Assembly (NCBI GenBank): GCA_964420065.1
Contig: CAYQQK010000008.1
Location: 1 to 64,000, forward strand
DNA length: 64,000 bases
Direction of reading: 5' to 3'
DNA from: CAYQQK01 sp964420065
GTDB lineage: Bacteria; Bacillota; Dethiobacteria; DTU022
Part shown: positions 42,309 through 51,208 of the stretch, one piece after another
Layout of the letters: each line of letters opens with the position of its first letter
Numbering within the stretch: the first letter of the stretch is position 1
Program-made: the position numbers and the translations under genes
The notes under the pieces: generated by a model
What the model was told of the DNA's origin: nothing
Databases searched by the model: none
What the model saw: only the letters and a program-made list of their open reading frames with translations

Positions 42309-42360
42309 TGACAAAGGAGGACTTTCTTATGCTCAACACACGCCTGTCACAGCACGCTGA
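42235..42360 (+). CDS. Candidate regulatory leader peptide of mgtE
   Basis: This 41-codon ORF starts with GTG seven bases after AAAGGAGG, a stronger initiation site than most genes here. The peptide begins MDTDDWPDSL and continues through LPITPF and VPQPD, so its N-terminus is acidic and it has six prolines. It overlaps the mgtE start by 32 bases in another frame, and the mgtE Shine-Dalgarno lies within it. MgtL of Salmonella is an acidic/proline-rich leader whose translation fails at low Mg2+ and so controls a Mg2+ transporter gene; a similar role here is inferred from composition and placement, not from homology. Confidence 0.6.
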   Translation: MDTDDWPDSLVIILPITPFYGVPQPDKGGLSYAQHTPVTAR

Positions 42361-43696
42361 TCTGCTTGATTCCTTGCGCGATGTACTTCATGCGGCTGAA
42401 CCGGAACAATCCCTTGAAACCCTTTTGCGTGAAATGCAACCGTACGATCTTTCCGAAATTCTGCTCCATCTTGATTACAAGGAACAACTGCTTTTCCTGG
42501 GCACCCTTGCTCCTGAAATAGCCGCCGAAACCCTTGAATTTTTGGAACCGGACGACCAGTACGGCTTGCTGGATCACCTCGGCCCGGAAACATCCGCCGC
42601 CATCCTTAACGACATGTCCAGCGACGCCGTGGTCCAACTCTTCACAGCTATTCATCCTCTCCAACGCGAGCAGCTCATGGGAGCGTTGCGGCAACCCTAC
42701 CAGGAACAGATCTGCACCCTGCTCAGTTACCCCGAAAACACGGCCGGTAGTCTCGCAGCGGTCGACTATATCGCCGCCCGTCAGTGGTGGACGACGGAAC
42801 AAACCTTGGCTCACCTGCGCAAAGTCGGTTCCAAGGCCGAAATTATCACCTACATCTACGTACTCGAACCGCTTGGCGAGCTTGTCGGAGTCCTTTCCCT
42901 GCGGGACTTGATCATGGCCCCCCCGGGAACGGCCCTGGCCGAAATTATGAACACCAAAACAGTATCGGTGTCCGCAGCGGAGGACCAGGAAAAAGCCGCC
43001 CGGCTCCTGGCCCAGTACAACCTGGTCGCCCTGCCGGTGGTAAGCAGTGACGGTAAGATGGTCGGCATTCTCACCGTTGATGATGTTCTGGATGTAATCG
43101 AAGAAGAAGCAACAGAGGACATTCACCTGCTGGGGGGCAGTCAGCCCCTGGACAGCCCTTACCTCAACGTCGGTTTCTTCAAGCATTACCGCAAACGCGT
43201 GATCTGGTTGCTGGTCCTGTTCGTGGCTGAGGCTTTTACCGGCAATATCTTGCGTCACTTCGAAGGATTTTTGACCCAAATGGTGGCGCTGGCCTTTTTC
43301 ATCCCGCTGCTGATCGATACCGGGGGCAACGCCGGTTCTCAAACTTCGACCATGATCATCCGCGCTATGGCCGTGGGAGAGCTCAGGGCACGGGATTTTT
43401 TCACGGTAATCTGGCGTGAAGCCCGTTTGGGCCTGCTACTGGGCCTGACCATGGCCGCGGTGGCTTTCGCACGCGCCCTTTTTCTTGACAGCTCTTTCCC
43501 TTTGGGTTACACCGTGGCCGCAACCATCATTGCCGTTGTTACCCTCAGTTCGATCATCGGCGCGGTGATGCCCATGCTCGGCAACCGCCTCGGCCTGGAT
43601 CCGGCCGTATTTTCCGCACCATTAATCACAACGGTTGTTGACGCGACCGGACTGATGATCTATTTTCAGATGGCCCGGTGGATGATGCAACTTTAG
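42329..43696 (+). CDS. mgtE: Magnesium transporter MgtE
   Basis: MgtE is a Mg2+-gated channel-type transporter of 455 residues (normal). The N-terminal superhelical domain (about 1-130, FLEPDDQYGLLDHLGPE) is followed by two CBS domains (about 135-260, with MNTKTVSVSAAED and LVALPVVSSDGKMVGILTVDD). The C-terminal pore region has PLLIDTGGNAGSQTSTMIIRAMA, the conserved signature. AAAGGAGG lies eight bases before the ATG. Expression is likely controlled by the leader at 42211-42328. Confidence 0.95.
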   Translation: MLNTRLSQHADLLDSLRDVLHAAEPEQSLETLLREMQPYDLSEILLHLDYKEQLLFLGTLAPEIAAETLEFLEPDDQYGLLDHLGPETSAAILNDMSSDAVVQLFTAIHPLQREQLMGALRQPYQEQICTLLSYPENTAGSLAAVDYIAARQWWTTEQTLAHLRKVGSKAEIITYIYVLEPLGELVGVLSLRDLIMAPPGTALAEIMNTKTVSVSAAEDQEKAARLLAQYNLVALPVVSSDGKMVGILTVDDVLDVIEEEATEDIHLLGGSQPLDSPYLNVGFFKHYRKRVIWLLVLFVAEAFTGNILRHFEGFLTQMVALAFFIPLLIDTGGNAGSQTSTMIIRAMAVGELRARDFFTVIWREARLGLLLGLTMAAVAFARALFLDSSFPLGYTVAATIIAVVTLSSIIGAVMPMLGNRLGLDPAVFSAPLITTVVDATGLMIYFQMARWMMQL

Positions 43697-43777
43697 GGGC
43701 TGCTCTGATGATCCCCGACTCCGGTGCGCCGCAACGGGCCGGGGGTTCCCGAACCTGAACCACCCGGGCCTACCTCG

Positions 43778-44158
43778 TTAAAAAACATTGCGCAGACTCG
43801 GGGATTCTCGCTCCTTCAAGCGTGAAACCTGGCGCCGGGCCACCCCGATTTCCACCAATAATTCTTCCTTTTGGCACCCGCGAGCCATGCGGATGACCCG
43901 GGTAATTGTTTCATCCACCCGGTCGATACATTCATGATCCATCACCGGGGAAAGACAGCGATCGGCCTTATCCCATAGCTTTTCCAGGGTCCTCGCCTCC
44001 CGACCGGCCCGGTCCCATTTTTCTTCCTTAACGGTTTTTTCCATCGCGCCCAGGCTCCGCTGCAGATCATCATGCAGGTGGGAGGTGTAAAGGAACATCC
44101 CCAGAACAGCCAGTACCACCACCGCCAGAACTGTCACTGCCGCCCAGATCATCCTCAT
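43778..44158 (-). CDS. DUF4363-type small membrane protein
   Basis: This 126-residue protein has one N-terminal membrane helix (VTVLAVVVLAVLGMFLY) and a helical extracytoplasmic domain. It resembles the DUF4363 proteins that are usually encoded after a DUF421 membrane protein in spore-formers, as here: the start overlaps the end of the DUF421 gene by four bases (ATGA). The function is unknown. Confidence 0.65.
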   Translation of the reverse strand: MRMIWAAVTVLAVVVLAVLGMFLYTSHLHDDLQRSLGAMEKTVKEEKWDRAGREARTLEKLWDKADRCLSPVMDHECIDRVDETITRVIRMARGCQKEELLVEIGVARRQVSRLKERESPSLRNVF

Positions 44159-44838
44159 AGCACCGCACTCCCCTTTCGCTGAAAGAAAAAGTTGCCCTCG
44201 GTGTCGAGGCTGGCAAAAAATACCTCGGCCGGTGTTTTAATCCCAAACCGGCTTAGCTCTTGCAAAAGCCACTGTTCGTTTAGTTCAATCTTGCCCAGGT
44301 TCTCATAGTTGACATTGCCATCGATGATCAAAGGATGGGGTATCCCTTCGTATGCGGTGGCGATACCCAGGTCACGCGGGACCAGGGGCCGGCACTGGGA
44401 CTTCGGAATAACACTCATTTCGCCGTTTGTTTCCATGACCGCAAACTCGACCTCACAAATATTGGGGAAACCGGCAATGCGCAACTGTTCCAACAGATCG
44501 TTCATATTCATGCGCAGATCCCGCATGACCTGCTCCACGATCTGGCCGTTCTTGATCAGCACGCTGGGACGCCCGCAGATTACCGCCCGCACACGCTCGT
44601 TTTTCTGGCTGAAATGTGAAACCAGGACCTGAAAAGAAAACAGCAATACAATCGGGATAATGCTGTTGCCAAGGGGAATACCGATGTCCTCCATTGGAAT
44701 CGCCGCCAGGGCCGAAACCATGATCAACACTGCCAGTTCATAAGGCTGGAGTTGGCCAATCTGACGCTTGCCCATGAGGCGCATGACGACAACAACCAGG
44801 AAAAACAGGATTACCGTCCGAAAAATGACAACAAACAC
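44155..44838 (-). CDS. DUF421 (YetF-type) membrane protein
   Basis: This 227-residue protein has three N-terminal membrane helices with the family signature VVVVMRLMGKRQIGQLQPYELAVLIMVSALAAIPM. A cytoplasmic domain follows with RPSVLIKNGQIVEQVM, the motif region LRIAGFPNICEVEFAVMETNG, and an LIIDGNV segment. Relatives in Bacillus are spore or membrane proteins of poorly defined role. It is translationally coupled to the DUF4363 gene. Confidence 0.8.
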   Translation of the reverse strand: MFVVIFRTVILFFLVVVVMRLMGKRQIGQLQPYELAVLIMVSALAAIPMEDIGIPLGNSIIPIVLLFSFQVLVSHFSQKNERVRAVICGRPSVLIKNGQIVEQVMRDLRMNMNDLLEQLRIAGFPNICEVEFAVMETNGEMSVIPKSQCRPLVPRDLGIATAYEGIPHPLIIDGNVNYENLGKIELNEQWLLQELSRFGIKTPAEVFFASLDTEGNFFFQRKGSAVL

Positions 44839-45004
44839 GGGTTATCTCTCCCTCATTGCTATTCCTGTTCCCTAGGATTAAGATTTCCAGCCCGCTTCAT
44901 ACATCAGCCGAGAAAGAAAGGTTTTGCTCAGATATTGTCGAAATCAAGGTGGGGCCATCAATGGTGTTTTTAAATCCCCGGTTTTACAAAGGGGGCACCA
45001 CGAG

Positions 45005-45457
45005 ATGAAATTTTTTTTGCTCATACAACCACGCCGTTACAAGACTCGGGAACGAGTTTTTGCCGGTCTGGTGCTTCTAGGTGCAGCCATTATTAGCGTG
45101 GCCGTGTTTTTATCCGATCCGGGTCAACCGCACCGCTTCCTCCCCCCCTGTCCCTTTTACACTTTAACCGGACTGCTCTGCCCCGGATGTGGTAGCGGCC
45201 GTGCCATGATCAACCTTTCCCACGGACGTTTTTACGCTGCCTGGCGCATGAACCCGATGGCAATACTGCTTCTGCCGGTACCGGTTCTTTATCTCTTAAA
45301 CCTGGTCCGGACCGTTTTCTACGGACAATCCCTTCCCGGGGTTACCTTCCCCCCCTGGATTACGTGGAGCCTTTGTGCGATCATTATTGCTTACGGGGTG
45401 TTGCGTAACATCCCCGTCTATCCGCTTACCCTGCTCCAACCGTATCCGGTACCGTAA
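45005..45457 (+). CDS. DUF2752 membrane protein
   Basis: This 150-residue protein has three membrane segments and the DUF2752 signature CPFYTLTGLLCPGCGSGRA. The cysteines may bind a metal or haem; this is unproven. ATG 45005 is chosen because a GGGGG site lies upstream; an upstream in-frame extension adds 27 unlikely residues. It stands alone between the DUF421 pair and the coat genes. Confidence 0.75.
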   Translation: MKFFLLIQPRRYKTRERVFAGLVLLGAAIISVAVFLSDPGQPHRFLPPCPFYTLTGLLCPGCGSGRAMINLSHGRFYAAWRMNPMAILLLPVPVLYLLNLVRTVFYGQSLPGVTFPPWITWSLCAIIIAYGVLRNIPVYPLTLLQPYPVP

Positions 45458-45781
45458 ATTACCCTAGACAGTTTCCGGTCCTTTAGCCTCTGGCAACAAA
45501 GACCTGATCCGATCCAAAACATTAATGCCCCCATTCATCATAACCCGATCGATTGTGCTCTTTTGTACTCTTTCCCCATACACAGATCTGCAGCCGTAAT
45601 CAGAGTCTGCCAATTTATTCAGATCCGTTCAGCTCGATCCTTCCGGCCGACCGGTGCAAATACGCTTGTGATCCGTCATTGCTTGTAAAACAGGACTCCA
45701 AAAAACACGGCAGTAATAATTTTGACGAAAAAGCGCAAAATGTACATGGTTTACCGTGCCATGAAAGGAGGTGCACAGATA
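45458..45781. other. Intergenic stretch, nothing supported
   Basis: About 320 bases without a credible gene, tRNA or strong terminator. The last 20 bases carry the AAAGGAGG site of the coat gene. Confidence 0.5.
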
Positions 45782-45976
45782 ATGGTTAACGTTTCAACCA
45801 AGGAGTTAAACTATATGAAGGATTTCCTCTCATGGGAGTTGTACATGGCCAAGGCTTGCCACGACCATGCCGCCGAAGTATCCGATACCAACTTTGCTCG
45901 CCTCCTGGACGAGGCCGGCCAGATACACCAGCAAAATTATGTCGACGTGTTCAATTACCTTGAACAGATCAAGTAA
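45782..45976 (+). CDS. Small CotF-like spore coat protein
   Basis: This 64-residue helical protein (STKELNYMKDFLSWELYMAK and EAGQIHQQNYVDVFNYL) starts at the ATG ten bases after AAAGGAGG. Composition and helix pattern resemble the short partners of CotF-family coat proteins, which are often encoded in pairs. The next gene, 29 bases downstream, encodes the larger CotF-like protein. Coat location is inferred from that pairing. Confidence 0.6.
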   Translation: MVNVSTKELNYMKDFLSWELYMAKACHDHAAEVSDTNFARLLDEAGQIHQQNYVDVFNYLEQIK

Positions 45977-46005
45977 ACAAATAACCACGCCAAGGAGATG
46001 ACTGC

Positions 46006-46380
46006 ATGGACACCGGCTCGATCATTACCACCAAAAGCGGCGCTCAGAAGATCGGCAAGCAACCTCCCCCGGGGATGCAAATGCCAAAAGATGCAAGTAT
46101 CAACGATCGGGATCGCCTCAGTAGCGTCTTGATGCATCAAAAACAGATTATCCAAGGATATACCACCGGATTGAACGAGGTTTTTAACTCCAGCCTCTAT
46201 CAGCTCACCCAAAACAACCGGAGCCGCGTGCAAGATCTGCACACCCAGACTGTAAAAGCCCTTTTCGACATGGGCGAATATACCGCCGATCTGGCGCCGG
46301 GAGAACAGGTTATGGACGCTTACGATACCTTTAGCGGTTACAAGAGCCAATTGCCCTACGGCAGCCCGAAACCGCACTAA
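46006..46380 (+). CDS. CotF-family spore coat protein
   Basis: This 124-residue protein has a disordered proline-rich N-terminus (KQPPPGMQMPK) followed by a two-helix CotF-type domain: DRDRLSSVLMHQKQIIQGY, then the stretch around SRVQDLHTQTVKALFDMG. CotF proteins are ferritin-like helical bundles in the spore coat. It sits directly after the small helical partner, with AAGGAG upstream of the ATG, and is followed by a strong hairpin. Confidence 0.75.
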   Translation: MDTGSIITTKSGAQKIGKQPPPGMQMPKDASINDRDRLSSVLMHQKQIIQGYTTGLNEVFNSSLYQLTQNNRSRVQDLHTQTVKALFDMGEYTADLAPGEQVMDAYDTFSGYKSQLPYGSPKPH

Positions 46381-46395
46381 ACCTGGAACCCGGGA

Positions 46396-46420
46396 GGGGG
46401 CCGGAACTGATCCGGCCCCC
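46396..46420 (+). terminator. Strong stem-loop after the coat genes
   Basis: GGGGGCCGGA and TCCGGCCCCC form a perfect ten-base stem with loop ACTGA. No T-run follows, so it may stabilise the mRNA end as much as terminate. Confidence 0.5.
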
Positions 46421-46787
46421 ATATAAGAATCCGGAAACAATACCCGCAAGGAGTACTTCAGCCCACGAAAAAGGATCGCCAGACATCACAAACGCTCCCT
46501 TTGAAGATACGTACCTTTGAAGCTGCTTGATAAAAAAATACCTTGACCTATGATTCAGGAAAATGCCACTTGATAGGACCATGGGAAAAGTAAAAGCCTT
46601 ATGAGCTTTGCCACTCCTTGTTACTGTGGTGAAAGCGGCTTCTTGCTATATTGAACAAAACTCAATCCTCTACAGGTAAAGGGTTAAAAACAAGTTCTCC
46701 GATCGTGTTTCCTGTTCAAATAACCGGCAACGCACCTTTTCGTGCCACCTCTAATATCTTTATTAATACAAGGCATTGCAGAGATCC
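46421..46787. other. Intergenic stretch before murT, nothing supported
   Basis: About 370 bases without a credible gene on either strand. The murT promoter should lie here, but no clear -35/-10 pair is seen. Confidence 0.4.
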
Positions 46788-48281
46788 ATGGGAGACATGA
46801 TGAAGGAGAAATGTTTTGAGACCGCCATTTTGAGTCGGCGTGACCGGTGTGGTCTATGGCTCGGAAAAGGGGTCCGTACGTTTTCCCGCCTGGGTGGCCG
46901 GGACGGCACAACCTTGCCCGGGCGGTTGGCCGGATCGCTGGCCCCGGGACTACTTCGGACCCTGGCGGGGCAGGTGCGCTGTAACCTGGTCCTGACGGGA
47001 AGCAATGGTAAGACCACGACCGCTTTCCTGCTGGCCACCCTGCTGCGTCGAGCCGGGATACACGTGGTTCATAATCACAGCGGCGCCAATCTGCCCTGGG
47101 GCATTGCAGCAACACTGATTGAGGCGTCTTCATGGGGCGGCCGCCTTGCCGCCGGTGCTTCGATCATGGAAGTGGACGAAGCATTCTTTGCTCAGATTGT
47201 GCGGGAGGTCCGGCCCCGGGGGGCCCTTGTCACCAACATTTGTCGCGATCAGCTCGACCGCTACGGCGAGGAAGAATCCATTCGGAACATGATCGGCAAC
47301 GGGCTGGCCCTTTTACCCGCCGGCGCCAAGGTGCTTTTGAATGCCGACGATCCGGAGGTAACCGGCCTGGCCGCTGTTTTGAACGCCGGCGGCGCCGGGC
47401 CGGCCCTTCCGAGCGAGACGGCGCCTGCCCGGAAGGGCCCACGCCTGTTTTTCTACGGTCTCGAACTGGCCCGTTCCACAACCCGTCCCGCGGGCAACAC
47501 CGGGGAATTCAAGGCCTGCCCCCGCTGTGGGCAACGGCTCGCCTACAGCATTGTTTATTTCGCCCATTTCGGACATTATGCCTGTACCGCCTGCTCTTTC
47601 CGTCGGCCACGGCCCCAATTCCGCCTGTTGCGTTGCCTCCGTACCGGAAAAGACCCCTCCATACTCAGCATCGCCACTCCCGGAGAACATTTGCACCTGA
47701 CTTTTCCTCTGCCCGGCCTGTTCAACCTTTATAACGCTCTTGCCGCCGTCGCCTGCGCCCGCACTTTTGGGGTTGCGGGGAAGGTGATCGAATCCGGCCT
47801 TGCCTCGGTTTCCTCTCCTTCCGGCCGGATGGAACAGTTTTTACTGGCCGGCCGGAAAGTGACAGTGGGGCTAATCAAAAATGCAGCCGGGGGCAATGCA
47901 GTGCTGCGTACCATTCTCGAAACTCCGGAACGGCTAAACTTGCTCATCGCCATCAACGATCGTTATGCCGACGGAACCGATATTTCCTGGCTTTGGGACG
48001 TTGATTTCGAGCTGCTTGCACCGGCCCGGGAACGGATCTCAACCCTGACCGTGGGTGGACGGCGAGCCCTGGAGACGGCGGTACGGCTCAAGTACGCCGG
48101 AATAGAACCGTCCTTCCTGATGGTGGAGTGCAACCCCGCCCGAGCGCTGGAGCAGAGCTTGCAGGGGCCGGCCGGGGAACCGCTTTTCCTGCTCCTCAGC
48201 TACACCGCCATGCAAGAGCTGCACCGGATCATCCGCCGCCGGAACAGAATACCGGCGCCGCGGGGAAAGCAGCGTCCATGA
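46788..48281 (+). CDS. murT: Lipid II isoglutaminyl synthase subunit MurT, copy 1
   Basis: This Mur-ligase-like subunit activates the D-glutamate carboxylate of lipid II for amidation. About 497 residues. The ATP-binding loop TGSNGKTTT, the conserved NHSGANLPWG, EVDEAFF and TNICRDQLDRYGE are all present. A four-cysteine zinc ribbon is inserted in the middle domain (CPRCGQ..CTAC, about residues 243-270), a MurT hallmark. The start is uncertain; ATG 46788 is taken. The 3' end overlaps gatD by four bases (ATGA). A second murT-gatD pair lies 3.6 kb downstream. Confidence 0.92.
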   Translation: MGDMMKEKCFETAILSRRDRCGLWLGKGVRTFSRLGGRDGTTLPGRLAGSLAPGLLRTLAGQVRCNLVLTGSNGKTTTAFLLATLLRRAGIHVVHNHSGANLPWGIAATLIEASSWGGRLAAGASIMEVDEAFFAQIVREVRPRGALVTNICRDQLDRYGEEESIRNMIGNGLALLPAGAKVLLNADDPEVTGLAAVLNAGGAGPALPSETAPARKGPRLFFYGLELARSTTRPAGNTGEFKACPRCGQRLAYSIVYFAHFGHYACTACSFRRPRPQFRLLRCLRTGKDPSILSIATPGEHLHLTFPLPGLFNLYNALAAVACARTFGVAGKVIESGLASVSSPSGRMEQFLLAGRKVTVGLIKNAAGGNAVLRTILETPERLNLLIAINDRYADGTDISWLWDVDFELLAPARERISTLTVGGRRALETAVRLKYAGIEPSFLMVECNPARALEQSLQGPAGEPLFLLLSYTAMQELHRIIRRRNRIPAPRGKQRP

Positions 48282-49078
48282 TCGGGACAACAGTTACCAT
48301 TTATCATCTATACCCCGATCGGCTCAATTTTTACGGCGACCGGGGCAATATTTTCGCCTTGACCCGGCGTGCCCTCAGGCACGGGTTGAGGCCGCAACTG
48401 GTCCCTGTCCATTCGGATAAGGATGCCGATTTTTCAAAATGCGATCTTCTGTTTATGGGAGGCTGCGGGGAGACCGCTCAAAATATGGTCTATCAAAATT
48501 TGAGGAGCCACCGCGATGAACTGCAGGCGGCCGTGACAGCAGGGATGGTCCTTCTGGCTATAGGCGGTTCGTACCAATTGTTAGGACACCATTATACTAT
48601 CCACGAAGGCGAACCTCTTTCAGGCCTAGGGTTACTTGATCTTCACACCACGGCCGGCCGGCGTTTCAGTGGTGATCTGGTAGTACAGTGCAGTTTATGG
48701 AATCCACCGCAAACCCTGGCCGGTTTTGAGAACCACAGCGGGCACACCTACCTGGGCCCCAGCCTGAAACCCCTGGGATCAGTTGTCGCCGGACATGGTA
48801 ACAACGATGAAGATCGCACCGAAGGAGTTGCCTGGCGGAATGTAATCGGAACCTATTTGCATGGCGCCCTGTTACCGCTGAACCCCTGGTTGACCGACTG
48901 GCTGCTCGCCCGGGCGCTGGCCTACAGGGGATTTATTTTTCGCCCGTCCGCCCTGAACGATCACCTGGAGCAAGGGGCCCATTGTGACATTGTACGGCGT
49001 AGCCGTTCTTTCTTTTACCGCCGCCGCGCCCCGGCCCTTGTGCTACAAACGGGGAACGGGCGGCCTGGCCGCAGATGA
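48278..49078 (+). CDS. gatD: GatD-like glutamine amidotransferase, copy 1, nucleophile Cys replaced
   Basis: This is the glutaminase partner of MurT, 266 residues. The fold pattern matches GatD: IYHLYPDRLNFYGDRGNI at the start, VGFENHSGH-like AGFENHSGHTYLGP, GHGNNDEDRTEG and the catalytic-histidine segment GTYLHGALLP. At the nucleophile elbow, however, where GatD proteins have ICGGYQ, it reads AIGGSYQLLG: the catalytic cysteine position is Gly96. The codon is an unambiguous GGC. Without a thiol it should not hydrolyse glutamine in the usual way, so it may deliver free ammonia or act structurally. Confidence 0.88.
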   Translation: MIGTTVTIYHLYPDRLNFYGDRGNIFALTRRALRHGLRPQLVPVHSDKDADFSKCDLLFMGGCGETAQNMVYQNLRSHRDELQAAVTAGMVLLAIGGSYQLLGHHYTIHEGEPLSGLGLLDLHTTAGRRFSGDLVVQCSLWNPPQTLAGFENHSGHTYLGPSLKPLGSVVAGHGNNDEDRTEGVAWRNVIGTYLHGALLPLNPWLTDWLLARALAYRGFIFRPSALNDHLEQGAHCDIVRRSRSFFYRRRAPALVLQTGNGRPGRR

Positions 49079-49280
49079 TCAAGGGGCATCCTTCGGACCG
49101 TCGCGGTGCAAATAAACGCCACCACCCTGGACAAATTCCTGATCCAGGGGACGGTTCGTTGATTAAAATGAACCCAAACCGGTGGATGTCAGCAACCGCA
49201 ACGTTTTGATCGCATGAAAAAGTTAATACACCAACCGCACAAAACATCTCCACCGCGGCAGGTAACGGTAACGGTTAGGA

Positions 49281-51038
49281 CTAGGCCAGAGGGGGATCCC
49301 CCGCCCCAATGAGAGTAAACCGGTCGACATCGACGAGACCGCGATCGGTAAGCTTCAGGTGGGGAATCACCGGCAAAGCCAGGAAGGAAAGGGCAAGAAA
49401 AGGCTGTTCCAGGGGCGTGCCCAACCCCCGGGCGGCAGCATTCACGGTGCGCATCGCCGCGGCCACCGCCACGGCCGGTTGTTGTGACATCAGTCCGGCA
49501 ACCGGTAAAGGTAAAAGCGCCTGCACCGTCCCGCCGGAACCCGCTACAGCAAATCCACCTCCCGCCCGCGCAACCGCCGTCGCTGCAGCCGCCATCGCTT
49601 TTTCGTCCACCCCGGCCACAATCAGGTTATGAGAGTCATGAGCCACACTGGAGGCGATCGCTCCACTTCTCAATCCAAGACCCTGTACCAGTCCTATGGA
49701 CCGGCGGCCGCTACGGCAATGACGTTCCAACACGGCAACCTTGGCCAAATCCCGCACCGGATCCGCGCATACCGCACCCCCTACCCCACGCTTCGGTTCC
49801 AGAAATAGTTTTTCGGTAACGACTTCCCCGGGAAGCAGGCCGATCACTGCCGCCGGCCCGGGCGGCAAAAATAAGGAAAAATCCTCCGCCTCGGGTAGGC
49901 GTTTCAGACGCATCGTCTGCAAAAATGCCTCCGGCACATCAAAAGCCGGCCAGGATAGATGCAGTTTTCCGTCCCGGACCGCTACCCGGCCATCTTTGAT
50001 CACATCCCGCACTGTAAAGTTTTGCAGGTCCTGCACCACGAGCAGGTCTGCCCGGTAACCGGGAGCGATCGCCCCGCGACGCCCCAGGCGATAATGGCGA
50101 GCCGGATGCAAGGCGGCCAGGCGCACCGCCAAAACCGGGTCCAGGCCAAGGGCTACCGCCTCCCTTAAGATGGTATCGAGGTGACCATGCTCCAGGAGAT
50201 CCCCTGCAGCGCGATCATCACACCCGAACATGAACGAGCCGCAGTTGCGTTCGGTTACTGCGGGCAAAATGGCCTCGAGATTGCGGGCTGCTGAACCCTG
50301 CCTGATAATGACCGCCATCCCGGCACCTATTTTTTCCAGTGCTTCGGCTGCGCCTGAAACTTCATGGTCTGTCGAAAGACCGGCTCCCGCATAGGCCTGC
50401 AGATCTTTTCCCGTGACTCCGGGGGCATGGCCGTCAAGGACCTTGCCTCGGTTGACCGCAGCGCAGAGCATCGCCGCCACCCGTTCTTTCCCGGCGATAA
50501 CATCAGGGTAACACATCACCTCACCGAGCCCGACCACCCGCGGGTGCTCGAATAACCTTTCAATGTCGGAAAGATCGATCTTCCCCCCGGCCGTCTCCAG
50601 AAGGGTTGACGGCACGCAGGAAGGGGCGTTAAAGAAAAAATCTACCGGCAGAGCGGCAGCAGCCGTGAGCATCAGTGCAACCCCGGCCGGGCCGAGAACA
50701 TTGGCTATTTCGTGCGGATCGCAGACCAGGGCGGTGGTGCCCCGGGTGAGCACCACCCGGGCCAGCTCCGCCGGCATGAGCAGGGTGCTTTCAACGTGCA
50801 GGTGAGCATCGATCAATCCGGGAATCAAAAATGCTCCACCAGCGTCGCACACTGTTTTACCGGTGCTGTAGTCCAGGCCTACCCCGGCAATGATCTCCCC
50901 GGCCACAGCAATGTTACCACTGCTGATTTCTCCAGTAAAAACATCAACAACCTTCCCCCCGGTGACAAGAAGATCGGCCGGGCATTCCCCCCGGGCCACC
51001 GCAGTGGTATGCTGTAAACAATACGGCAGACAAGACAT
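49281..51038 (-). CDS. ade: Adenine deaminase
   Basis: This amidohydrolase of the bacterial Ade family deaminates adenine to hypoxanthine. 585 residues from ATG 51038, which has GGGAGTGG upstream. Metal-binding motifs are visible in order: IPGLIDAHLHVESTLL, VCDPHEIANVLG, DGHAPGVTG, STDHE and FGCDDR. The C-terminal domain has LGLRSGAIASSVAHDSHNL and GGFAVAGSGGTV, typical of Ade. It is read opposite to the two flanking murT-gatD pairs. Confidence 0.93.
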   Translation of the reverse strand: MSCLPYCLQHTTAVARGECPADLLVTGGKVVDVFTGEISSGNIAVAGEIIAGVGLDYSTGKTVCDAGGAFLIPGLIDAHLHVESTLLMPAELARVVLTRGTTALVCDPHEIANVLGPAGVALMLTAAAALPVDFFFNAPSCVPSTLLETAGGKIDLSDIERLFEHPRVVGLGEVMCYPDVIAGKERVAAMLCAAVNRGKVLDGHAPGVTGKDLQAYAGAGLSTDHEVSGAAEALEKIGAGMAVIIRQGSAARNLEAILPAVTERNCGSFMFGCDDRAAGDLLEHGHLDTILREAVALGLDPVLAVRLAALHPARHYRLGRRGAIAPGYRADLLVVQDLQNFTVRDVIKDGRVAVRDGKLHLSWPAFDVPEAFLQTMRLKRLPEAEDFSLFLPPGPAAVIGLLPGEVVTEKLFLEPKRGVGGAVCADPVRDLAKVAVLERHCRSGRRSIGLVQGLGLRSGAIASSVAHDSHNLIVAGVDEKAMAAAATAVARAGGGFAVAGSGGTVQALLPLPVAGLMSQQPAVAVAAAMRTVNAAARGLGTPLEQPFLALSFLALPVIPHLKLTDRGLVDVDRFTLIGAGDPPLA

Positions 51039-51208
51039 CTGCACCACTCCCATCTTGATTCGGTTGATTCAGCCGCGGTTCGTTTTTCGGTGAATACTGC
51101 TGAAAAGACCGCCCGTGACACAGGCCGCTCCGGGCAGGAATCCGGAACCCGGCGTAGAAATATATCAATGATTCACACTACTTATCTTACCATAAGGGGG
51201 CAACAATC

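Noticed and set aside
42211..42328. M-box (ykoK) Mg2+ riboswitch before mgtE
   Set aside because: The conserved M-box sequence blocks are absent; the leader instead has a small ORF and a simple long-range stem.
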